Origin: Pelatocladus maniniholoensis HA4357-MV3
GTDB lineage: Bacteria; Cyanobacteriota; Cyanobacteriia; Cyanobacteriales; Nostocaceae
Length of the DNA stretch: 64,000 nt
Direction of reading: 5' to 3'
NCBI GenBank assembly: GCA_019359115.1
Contig: JAHHHW010000096.1
Location: 82,254-146,253, forward strand
Below the pieces are notes generated by a model. The model saw nothing but the letters and a program-made list of their open reading frames with translations, had not been told where the DNA came from and made no database searches. A program made the position numbers and the translations under genes. This document shows positions 25,327 through 32,582 of this stretch, in pieces; the first letter of the stretch is position 1, and every line of letters starts with the position of its first letter.

Positions 25327-27504
25327 ATGCTTGATCCATCTTTGTTTTTGCTAGCTTGTACAAACTGTTCAGAAGTGTCACCTAATACTCCTGAAACAAT
25401 TAGTAATTATTGCGAGCAAATTCTTGCAGATCAGACCACAACTCAATCAAACTCTGAATTGGGTAATTGCATTAGTGAACTCGAAGGCACGGAAGTGGCT
25501 TTTTCATCACCTAATCAGTCGATCTTGAAATTTGGTAGTCAAGGCACAACTGTTTTTCAACTGCAAACTCAACTGCAAAAATTAGGATATTATCATGGCG
25601 CAACTGATGGTAAATTCGGTGTACTTACTCAAGCAGCAGTTATAAAATTTCAGCAAGAGAAACTATTAAACGCTGCTGAGGGTGTTGTTGATACTGCCAC
25701 TTGGAAGGCACTACAACCATCCCTACCCAAGGTTACGACTACTAAAACTAGCTCTGAAAATGATTTTATCGATCACAGCGATCGCCAAAAAACAACTCAA
25801 AAAACAAATCAAAACACAACCCAAAACACAAATCAAAACACAAATTACCATGTAAATTACTTAGAAGCCGCCCCACGTCAAGGATCTATTTTCTTGCCTC
25901 TGGGTGGTTTCATGTTTTTACTCACAGCCGGGGGATTAGTATTTATTTGGAAACGTGTGCCAAAATCTCAGCGTGAATGGCAACTGCTTTTGCAGGGAAG
26001 TTCAGCAATTTTCAGTTCTGGAATTAGCATACCTCGTGAAACACCTCGTGAAACACCTCGCGAGGTAAATGACTTTGATCAGCCCGTCATCTTAAAACAA
26101 TCTCGTGTTTGGTCACATGCTATCATTTGGAGCATCGTTGGTGTAACTAGTTTTGCATTTGTCTGGGCTTGTACAGCTAGAATCGACGAATCTGTTCCCG
26201 TACAGGGCAAACTTGAACCCAAAGGTTTAGTCAAAGAAATTCAAGCGCCAGTGGGGGGAGTAATCGACAAAATTCATGTCCAGGAAGGGCAAAGAGTCGA
26301 AAAAGGCGATCTTTTGGTGAGTTTTGACCCCACAGTTGCTCAAGCAAAATTACGCTCTCTGCAAGAAGTTCGAGCTAGCCTAGTTCGAGAAAACATTTTT
26401 TATCGTACCCAGATGCGAACATCGACAGCGAATTCTACAAAAAGAGAATTCCAAATATCGCCAGAGTTAGCATCACTTACAGAAAACCGTGTGGCATTAG
26501 TACGAGAAAATGAACTTTATCGTGCAGAATTGCTTGGTAGTGCAGCAATACGTAACCTTAGTTCAGAGTTACGAGAACGTTTTATTAATAGACAAACAGA
26601 AAGAGACTCTCGAATTGCAACAGCAAGATTAGACGTAGAACAATTAGCCAAGCAGTTAAATCAAGCGCAAGTCCAATTAACGAGTGCTAGGGGTAGCCTC
26701 ACAACAAATTTAGAAATAGTCAGCCATTTAAACTCCTTGGTGAAAAAAGGAGCCTTTGCTCGCTTACCTTATTTAGAAAAACAACAAACAGCAGACGCTA
26801 GTAAAGCCGAAGTTAACCGCCTTGTGCAAGAAGAACAACGACTACGGTTGGCGATCGCCCAATCACAAAAGAAATTAGAAAATGCGATCGCCTTGTCTAA
26901 GGAAGATTTACTCAGCAAAATTGCCGAGAACGACAAGCGCATTGCTGAAATTGATAGTCAACTTACCAAAGTGATGGTCGAAAATAAAAAACGCATCCAA
27001 GAACTTAATAGTCAAATTAGCGAAATTTTTTCGACTTTAAAATATCAAGAAATCCGAGCCACAACTAGTGGAATTGTTTTTGATCTCAAGCCTCGTAGTT
27101 CTGGTTACGTCTACAACACCAGTGAATCTATTCTCAAAATCGTACCGCCAGAAAATCTTGTTGCCCAAGTTTTTATCACCAATAATGATATTGGCTTTGT
27201 CAAAGATGGAATGCCCGTTGATGTGCGAATTGATTCTTTCCCTTACACAGAATTTAGCGATATTCAAGGTGAGGTAGTTCGGATTGGTTCTGATGCTTTA
27301 CCTCCTGATCAAAACACTCCATATTATCGCTTCCCGGCTGAAATTCGCTTATCCAAACAATCCATCAACATTAACGGTAAGCAAGTACCTCTCCAATCTG
27401 GTATGTCTTTGAACGCCAATATTAATGTCCGTAAACGAACTGTAATGAGTATTTTCACAGAAAAATTCTTAGGCAAAATAGAAAGTCTGAAATATACTCG
27501 TTAG
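25327..27504 (+). CDS. HlyD-family periplasmic adaptor with N-terminal peptidoglycan-binding domain
   Basis: 725 residues from the ATG at 25327; earlier codons translate spacer DNA. Residues about 68-135 are a PG_binding_1 domain (LKFGSQGTTVFQLQTQLQKL, GYYHGATDGKFGVLTQAAV). After an Asn/Thr-rich linker come two hydrophobic segments (FLPLGGFMFLLTAGGLVFIW and AIIWSIVGVTSFAFVWACTA), then the classic adaptor: a biotinyl-lipoyl half-motif (EIQAPVGGVIDKIHVQEGQR), a long coiled coil (about 380-590) and a beta-barrel return (IRATTSGIVFDLKP). It should link the ABC exporter to the outer-membrane pore. The peptidoglycan-binding domain, placed before the first membrane helix, would sit in the cytoplasm if there are only two helices with N-in topology, or in the periplasm if the N-terminus is outside. 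Confidence 0.87.
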   Translation: MLDPSLFLLACTNCSEVSPNTPETISNYCEQILADQTTTQSNSELGNCISELEGTEVAFSSPNQSILKFGSQGTTVFQLQTQLQKLGYYHGATDGKFGVLTQAAVIKFQQEKLLNAAEGVVDTATWKALQPSLPKVTTTKTSSENDFIDHSDRQKTTQKTNQNTTQNTNQNTNYHVNYLEAAPRQGSIFLPLGGFMFLLTAGGLVFIWKRVPKSQREWQLLLQGSSAIFSSGISIPRETPRETPREVNDFDQPVILKQSRVWSHAIIWSIVGVTSFAFVWACTARIDESVPVQGKLEPKGLVKEIQAPVGGVIDKIHVQEGQRVEKGDLLVSFDPTVAQAKLRSLQEVRASLVRENIFYRTQMRTSTANSTKREFQISPELASLTENRVALVRENELYRAELLGSAAIRNLSSELRERFINRQTERDSRIATARLDVEQLAKQLNQAQVQLTSARGSLTTNLEIVSHLNSLVKKGAFARLPYLEKQQTADASKAEVNRLVQEEQRLRLAIAQSQKKLENAIALSKEDLLSKIAENDKRIAEIDSQLTKVMVENKKRIQELNSQISEIFSTLKYQEIRATTSGIVFDLKPRSSGYVYNTSESILKIVPPENLVAQVFITNNDIGFVKDGMPVDVRIDSFPYTEFSDIQGEVVRIGSDALPPDQNTPYYRFPAEIRLSKQSININGKQVPLQSGMSLNANINVRKRTVMSIFTEKFLGKIESLKYTR

Positions 27505-27556
27505 TTTGTAGTGAGGACTTTAGTCCTCTTTGAGCGCTCAAGCGCTCACTACAAAC
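27504..27556. terminator. Composite inverted repeat between convergent genes
   Basis: Outer arms GTTTGTAGTGAG (27504-27515) and CTCACTACAAAC (27545-27556) enclose two smaller palindromes, GAGGACTTTAGTCCTC and TTGAGCGCTCAA. It begins at the last base of the hlyD stop codon and ends 9 bp before the convergent stop, so it can terminate both. Confidence 0.75.
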
Positions 27557-27564
27557 TTCCATCT

Positions 27565-27843
27565 TCATACCTGTAAAAATTCAATTTTTGGTAATAACGG
27601 ATCAGAAACCACAGCCACACCGCCAAAACCCCAACGTTTGAGCAAAGCCTTTAGTTGTGATCCTGGAATAGATTCCACACCAAAACGATTCGCTAATTCT
27701 CCAGCGTGCGTGTTGAGATAGCTCAGAGCATCAGAGTGTTCGCGAAACATCAAAAGATAACTCACACCTTCTGGGTTGGGACGGGCTGTCAAATAACGAC
27801 CGTCAGTTTGTGACCTTACCAAATAATAAATTTCGGAAAACAT
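27565..27843 (-). CDS. Small conserved-looking cyanobacterial protein, unknown function
   Basis: 92 residues, soluble: MFSEIYYLVRSQTDGRYLTA, then YLLMFREHSDALSYLNTH and GGVAVVSDPLLPKIEFLQV. The composition and a compact alpha/beta pattern fit a real protein, and it fills the space between two repeats. I recognise no family for certain; similar small ORFs exist in other cyanobacteria. It is preceded by the heptamer array at 27852, so it must be transcribed across or from that array. Confidence 0.65.
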   Translation of the reverse strand: MFSEIYYLVRSQTDGRYLTARPNPEGVSYLLMFREHSDALSYLNTHAGELANRFGVESIPGSQLKALLKRWGFGGVAVVSDPLLPKIEFLQV

Positions 27844-27851
27844 AATTAAAC

Positions 27852-27968
27852 GTCATTGGTCATTGGTCATTGGTCATTGGTCATTGGTCATTGGTCATTG
27901 GTCATTGGTCATTGGTCATTGGTCATTGGTCATTGGTCATTGGTCATTGGTCATTGGTCATTGGTCAT
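27852..27968. repeat. Perfect 7-bp tandem array (GTCATTG)n, about 16-17 copies
   Basis: 117 bp of uninterrupted GTCATTG heptamers. It is a short tandemly repeated repetitive (STRR) sequence of the type described in heterocystous cyanobacteria. Length polymorphism by slippage is expected. It lies 9 bp upstream of the start codon of the 92-residue gene. Confidence 0.95.
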
Positions 27969-28033
27969 GGATTAATAATTACTATTTCTTACAAATAACA
28001 AAGGACAAATGACTCATGACTAATGACAAAAAA

Positions 28034-29080
28034 CTAATTTAAATTTTCTAAACGAATACGAGGATCAGCTACTTTAAGCAGCAAATCTGCTATTAAATTA
28101 CCAACTATTAATAGCACTGCGCCCATCACCAAACTTGCCATTAGTAAATATAAATCTTGATTCTGCACTGCTTGCAAAGTTAGTCTTCCTAAACCAGGCC
28201 AATTAAAGAAAAATTCGGCAATAAATGCACCACTTAATAAACTCGCTAATTCAAAACCTAACAAAGTAATTAAGGGGTTGATGGCGTTCCGCAGAGCATG
28301 AACGTAAATGACTCGATTTTCTGGTAGCCCTTTGGCGCGAGCCGTTTGGATGTAATCTTGACGTAGTACATCCAGTAGCTCACCACGAGTGATGCGCTGC
28401 AATCCAGCAAAGCTAGTAATACTTAGGGCGATGGTGGGTAAAATCATGTGCCAGGCGATATCGATGATTTGACCAAACCATGTCAAATCGGTGTGATTGA
28501 TGCTAGTCATTCCACCCACGGGAAATATGGGAGTAGTTAATTGAGCAAAAATCAGCAATAACAAAGCAGTGATGAAACTGGGAAATCCTTGCCCAGCATA
28601 GCTAACCACTTGTAAAATCCTGTCTGTAAAGCGATTTTGCTTCACAGCAGCAACGATACCTAAAGGAATAGCGATCGCCCAAGTCACAACTAAAGAAGAA
28701 ATAGCCAACAATAAAGTTGCTGGAACCCTCTCCCAAATCAGTGAAGCTACAGAACGTTGGTAAACAAAACTTGTGCCAAAATCCCCTTGAGTGATAATGC
28801 GCCCCAACCAGAGAAAGAATTGCTCTGGCCACGACTTATCCAAACCAAATTGTCGCCTGAGTTGCTCTATTCTCGCTGGATCGATTTTCGGGTTTTGCTG
28901 TAGCGTTGACAAGAAATCCCCTGGAGCAAGTTGAATAATAAAAAACGACAAAGCTGACGCCAAAAACAAAGTTAACAACGCCTGCAATAATCTTTTAATC
29001 ACATAAAGAAATGTTTCGTTAGCAACTATTCTTACTAGCCCATCCCTAAATGCTTCTGGGGAAATTCTTGTGGTAGTCAT
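28034..29080 (-). CDS. ABC transporter permease, DppB/OppB (peptide/nickel) type
   Basis: 348 residues with six membrane segments. Diagnostic stretches are FFIIQLAPGDFLSTLQQNP, RIEQLRRQFGLDKSWPEQFFLW, FGTSFVYQRSVASLIWERVP, and the EAA loop RGELLDVLRQDYIQTARAKGLPENRV. It forms one half of an inner-membrane channel importing oligopeptides or related solutes. No cognate binding protein, second permease or ATPase is beside it, so the rest of the transporter is encoded elsewhere, as is usual in cyanobacteria. The start at 29080 gives a short hydrophilic N-terminus before the first helix. It is flanked by heptamer repeats on both sides. Confidence 0.88.
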   Translation of the reverse strand: MTTTRISPEAFRDGLVRIVANETFLYVIKRLLQALLTLFLASALSFFIIQLAPGDFLSTLQQNPKIDPARIEQLRRQFGLDKSWPEQFFLWLGRIITQGDFGTSFVYQRSVASLIWERVPATLLLAISSLVVTWAIAIPLGIVAAVKQNRFTDRILQVVSYAGQGFPSFITALLLLIFAQLTTPIFPVGGMTSINHTDLTWFGQIIDIAWHMILPTIALSITSFAGLQRITRGELLDVLRQDYIQTARAKGLPENRVIYVHALRNAINPLITLLGFELASLLSGAFIAEFFFNWPGLGRLTLQAVQNQDLYLLMASLVMGAVLLIVGNLIADLLLKVADPRIRLENLN

Positions 29081-29198
29081 TTGTCAATTGTCCTTTGTCC
29101 GTCATTGGTCATTTGTCAATTGTCCTTTGTCATTCGTCATTTGTAACAATTAGTAACTATCAATCAATGACCAATGACCAGTAACCAATGACCAATGA
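29081..29198. repeat. Degenerate TCATTGG/TCATTTG heptamers, inverted
   Basis: GTCATTGGTCATTTGTC units (29081-29145) are followed by complementary CAATGACCAATGACC units (29160-29196). Related to the perfect array at 27852. It lies between two genes on the same strand. Confidence 0.8.
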
Positions 29199-29717
29199 CT
29201 AATATTCAACAAGGCTGACAATCGGCACATCTGGCAGATTTTTACGTCCTTGTAAATCTCGTAGCTCGATAATAAACCCAAACCCTACCAGTTCGCAGCC
29301 AATTTTTTCTACTAATTTTGCAGTTGCACCTGCGGTTCCACCTGTGGCAATCAAATCGTCTACAATCAAAACTCGGCTTTGGGGGTGCAAAGCATCTTGA
29401 TGTACTTCCAAACAATCTGTACCGTACTCTAGTTCATATTCAATTGAATGTACTGCTGCTGGTAATTTGCCCGGTTTACGAACAGGGATAAAACCAGCTC
29501 CTAATTGATAAGCCAGAGGTGTGCCAAACATGAAACCCCGCGACTCCATTCCGATCACGTAATCTGCCTTCAGTCCGGCTTCTAGAATTTTTTGTGTAAA
29601 CAAGTCTATGGTGTGGCGCAGCCCTTGGGGATCGCGCAGTAGGGTGGTAATATCCCGAAATAAAATTCCGGGTTTAGGAAAATCTGGGATATCACGAATC
29701 AGAGACTTTAGATCCAT
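29199..29717 (-). CDS. apt: Adenine phosphoribosyltransferase
   Basis: 172 residues when started at the ATG at 29717 ([20 protein letters not shown]), the standard Apt length and N-terminus; an upstream ATG would add 26 atypical residues. The PRPP-binding motif [14 protein letters not shown] and the substrate loop [14 protein letters not shown] are intact, as is the PVRKPGKLP flexible loop. It salvages adenine to AMP using PRPP in the cytoplasm. Likely monocistronic. Confidence 0.95.
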   Translation of the reverse strand: MDLKSLIRDIPDFPKPGILFRDITTLLRDPQGLRHTIDLFTQKILEAGLKADYVIGMESRGFMFGTPLAYQLGAGFIPVRKPGKLPAAVHSIEYELEYGTDCLEVHQDALHPQSRVLIVDDLIATGGTAGATAKLVEKIGCELVGFGFIIELRDLQGRKNLPDVPIVSLVEY

Positions 29718-30169
29718 AAGTGAAGAAATATAGCGTATATGAAGGTGGAGCAAAAATCTAGGAAAAAGGTTTGAAGGAACTTGGAAATTATTCACTCTTC
29801 CTTAGCCTTTATCCCTTAACCTCTTAGTTGCCCCCATTTTGCTGATGGAAATACATCGGGCAGTTAGGGCAGATACCTGAAAAATCGTACACTATTATGT
29901 CGTACGCTTGGAAATATTCACAAACCTATCTATTGGTGATTACCAGAAACTACACCCAGTTAAAGATGAAATGATACTAAGTAAACTATAAGAAACAACC
30001 GTGATTGGAAAACTTGCATTTTGTGTATGCGGAAAACTTTAAATAGAACGGGTAAGTTAATGTATATATCGAGCTACTATGCCCTGAACACAAACAAACA
30101 CATGCCAATTTGGCTATATATCTTAAATTAGTTTTACCGACTCTGTTGCAGCTGCACAAGGTATTTATA
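29718..30169. other. Divergent intergenic region, no gene seen
   Basis: 450 bp between apt and the DUF3038 gene. It contains a TCGTAC direct repeat pair (about 29886 and 29901) and otherwise unremarkable AT-rich sequence; promoters for both genes are expected. No tRNA or conserved ncRNA was recognised. Confidence 0.5.
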
Positions 30170-30799
30170 ATGAATGTCTCCGCTAGTTTAACGCCATATA
30201 ACAGCCCTATTCCCCAGTCACCGCCAATGATTTTGGATACTTTACCTGATCCTGCTATTGAAGGACAGGCTTCTTGCCCCCGTAAAACTAGGGTGCAAAT
30301 AGACTTGATTTTATTGGCTATTGAAGCTTTAGAACTTGGTAGTTCAGAAGCCATTTTGTCATTTGCACAAGAATTGGAATTGAAAGGAATTATTAAAGAC
30401 AGGGTGAATTTGTGGCGAATGCGTAGCACTAATCCCCTCAGAAGAGCGCATATTCGCCGTTCTTTGACAATTACGGAGGCTAAAGCCTTGGTGGTCATTG
30501 CTTCTTATTTAGCACGGCGCTTGACAGTTGTCATTCGTCAGTTGCTCATGATATACCAGCAACTGGATGAAAAGCAGATTCCACTCGAACAAAATTTACG
30601 ATTATCTAATTACTTAGAACGGTTTAGAGCACATTTTAAAAGCCGGATGAATCCACGACGTTCTGGGGTTATGGCATTAAATTCAGATGAAAAATTAGAT
30701 GAGTTGGCTATAGATTTGCTGGGTAAATTACTATTTTGTACAGGTACGGCTGGAATGCAGCGCTTCTGGATTAGTCTTTTTGACGGTGAAGTGGAATGA
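30170..30799 (+). CDS. DUF3038 family protein
   Basis: 209 residues from the ATG at 30170 (MNVSASLTPYNSPIPQ). The core (PMILDTLPDPAIEGQASCPR, IDLILLAIEALELGSSEAIL, LRRAHIRRSLTITEAKALV) matches the cyanobacteria-specific DUF3038 family as I recall it. It is helical, soluble, with no catalytic motif. It overlaps the DUF4335 gene by four bases (ATGA), showing translational coupling; the pair is conserved side by side across cyanobacteria, suggesting the two proteins work together. No function is established. Confidence 0.8.
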   Translation: MNVSASLTPYNSPIPQSPPMILDTLPDPAIEGQASCPRKTRVQIDLILLAIEALELGSSEAILSFAQELELKGIIKDRVNLWRMRSTNPLRRAHIRRSLTITEAKALVVIASYLARRLTVVIRQLLMIYQQLDEKQIPLEQNLRLSNYLERFRAHFKSRMNPRRSGVMALNSDEKLDELAIDLLGKLLFCTGTAGMQRFWISLFDGEVE

Positions 30800-32424
30800 A
30801 TATTCAACGTAAGTATAGTTTACCAAATTGCACGTTAGTTCTAGAGGGTTTAAGTGATGCTACAAGGGCTGCACAATTTCAGGAACTGCGCCCAGCACTA
30901 TCTATATTGGTAAATGCAGAATGTTATTTATCAGGTTATAGCCAACCACTATCGGGTGGTAGAGAATTTTTTGAAAGTTTGGTGAGAACAGTTAGTGCTT
31001 ATGCCCAAGAATTTTTAAGTAGTGTTGCTCACCCACAAGCACACAATTTTGATTCTGAATTGGTGCAAATGCAGAAGCTTGAGTACAATCGACATCGATT
31101 GATTGTACATTCGGAAATTCCTAATGGGCAAATATTACAGCCTAATTATGTTCATGATGGCAAGCAGCCAGTTCAAATAGATTTAAATACAGTACAGTTA
31201 TTTGATTTGGTAGAAGCCGTTGATCAATTTTTTGCTGATACCCAAACTCTACCTGAGCTATCACTAGAATTACAACCAGTTCCTAGACGTTATGGCTCTA
31301 GTAGTGAAGGTTTGGTCAAGCAGGCAGTACCAGCTAGTGTCGGGGTAACTAGTTTGGCGGCTGCGGCGATCGCTTTTGCCATGATACCACCTCCTCCTCC
31401 ACCACAACCAACTACACAGCAACAATCTGACTCAAATACCTCAAGTGTTACTCCGTCAACACCAGCCACTAATCCAGAAGCGACTACTAGTCCTTCGCCA
31501 GCTGCCAACCAATTTGTAGCAACAAATCCTACACCTAATGTCAATGCACAAATAGCTGCGACTCCCGAATTTACCCCCACCCCGACTGTCAATGCTCAAA
31601 TAGCTGCAACTCCAGCATTTACTCCTACTCCAACTGCTAATGAACAGATAGCAACAACTCCCGAATTTACCCCTACACCCACTTCTACAACTGTTGCTAA
31701 CCCCACACCGAGTTCAACATCTGTAGTTAATCAAGATTTAGAAACACTTTTAACTAATGTTCCTGAAATCACAGATGCATCTCAGTTACGTGCCTTAAAT
31801 CGGCAAGTTTATAACCAAATTCACCCCAACTGGAAAAATCGCCAAGGACTGAATGCTGATTTAGCTTTTCGTGTAGGTGTAGCAGCAGATGGTGCGATCG
31901 TTGGTTACAAAGCTGTCAATCCAGAGGCAAATCAAGCAGTAAATCAAACTCCTCTACCAAATCTAATTTACAATCCTGCTGTTCGCCCTCCAATTACCAA
32001 TGAACCGATCGCTCAATATCGAGTCGTCTTCACTAGAGATGGTGTACTGCAAGTTAGTCCTTGGCGTGGTTACACAACCAAACCAGATGTAATCGGAGCT
32101 AAAATTTCTGATGCCATTCAAGTTGAACAGTTAAACCAACAACTGTATGATGGTATTCGCCAAAATTGGCATGGTAAACCCAGCTATACCATCGATTTAA
32201 AGTATCGTGTAGCAGTCAACAAAGATGGCATCATTACTGATTATGAACCACTCAACCAAGTAGCATTTGATTATTTTCGAGAAACACCTCTGCCACAAAT
32301 GTTCCAGTCATCTGACCCCTCAAATCAATCAGCGTCAATAAACAAAGAACCTCTGGCTCATTTCCAAGTCATCTTTCAGCCGAGTGGAAAGTTAGAAATT
32401 ACACCTTGGCAAGGGTATCAGTAA
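30796..32424 (+). CDS. DUF4335 family membrane-anchored protein with duplicated C-terminal domain
   Basis: 542 residues. The N-terminal cytoplasmic-type domain (residues 1-175; MNIQRKYSLPNCTLVLEGLS) is the DUF4335 signature. A single membrane segment (VGVTSLAAAAIAFAMI, about 190-205) is followed by a Pro/Thr-rich linker with short repeats (AQIAATPEFTPTPT, three variants, about 245-300). Two tandem copies of an about 105-residue domain follow (ITDASQLRALNRQVYNQIHP ... and ISDAIQVEQLNQQLYDGIRQ ...), both with DL.(F/Y)RV.V..DG.I..Y. Topology would place the duplicated domains in the periplasm or lumen. The ATG overlaps the preceding stop. Function unknown. Confidence 0.8.
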   Translation: MNIQRKYSLPNCTLVLEGLSDATRAAQFQELRPALSILVNAECYLSGYSQPLSGGREFFESLVRTVSAYAQEFLSSVAHPQAHNFDSELVQMQKLEYNRHRLIVHSEIPNGQILQPNYVHDGKQPVQIDLNTVQLFDLVEAVDQFFADTQTLPELSLELQPVPRRYGSSSEGLVKQAVPASVGVTSLAAAAIAFAMIPPPPPPQPTTQQQSDSNTSSVTPSTPATNPEATTSPSPAANQFVATNPTPNVNAQIAATPEFTPTPTVNAQIAATPAFTPTPTANEQIATTPEFTPTPTSTTVANPTPSSTSVVNQDLETLLTNVPEITDASQLRALNRQVYNQIHPNWKNRQGLNADLAFRVGVAADGAIVGYKAVNPEANQAVNQTPLPNLIYNPAVRPPITNEPIAQYRVVFTRDGVLQVSPWRGYTTKPDVIGAKISDAIQVEQLNQQLYDGIRQNWHGKPSYTIDLKYRVAVNKDGIITDYEPLNQVAFDYFRETPLPQMFQSSDPSNQSASINKEPLAHFQVIFQPSGKLEITPWQGYQ

Positions 32425-32582
32425 ATTGGGGAGCGGGGATCAGGGATCAGGGAGCCGGGAGCGGGTATTGAAAATTGGTTAGTGTATTATTCTCTCCTCC
32501 TTGTCCTGCTTGTCCTCTTTGTCACCCTTGTCTTCCTTCCCTTCCACCTGATCCCCGATCCCCAATCCCCAATCCCCAATCC
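32425..32582. repeat. Inverted heptamer-repeat tract between convergent genes
   Basis: GGGGATCAGGGATCAGGGA-type units (32427-32465) and CCCCGATCCCCAATCCCC-type units (32549-32581) are mutually complementary around an A/T- and pyrimidine-rich middle. The tract fills the entire convergent spacer and can fold into a long hairpin. Confidence 0.75.

Noticed and set aside
27852..27968. Possible CRISPR array
   Set aside because: Repeat units are 7 bp with no spacers, so it is a simple tandem repeat.
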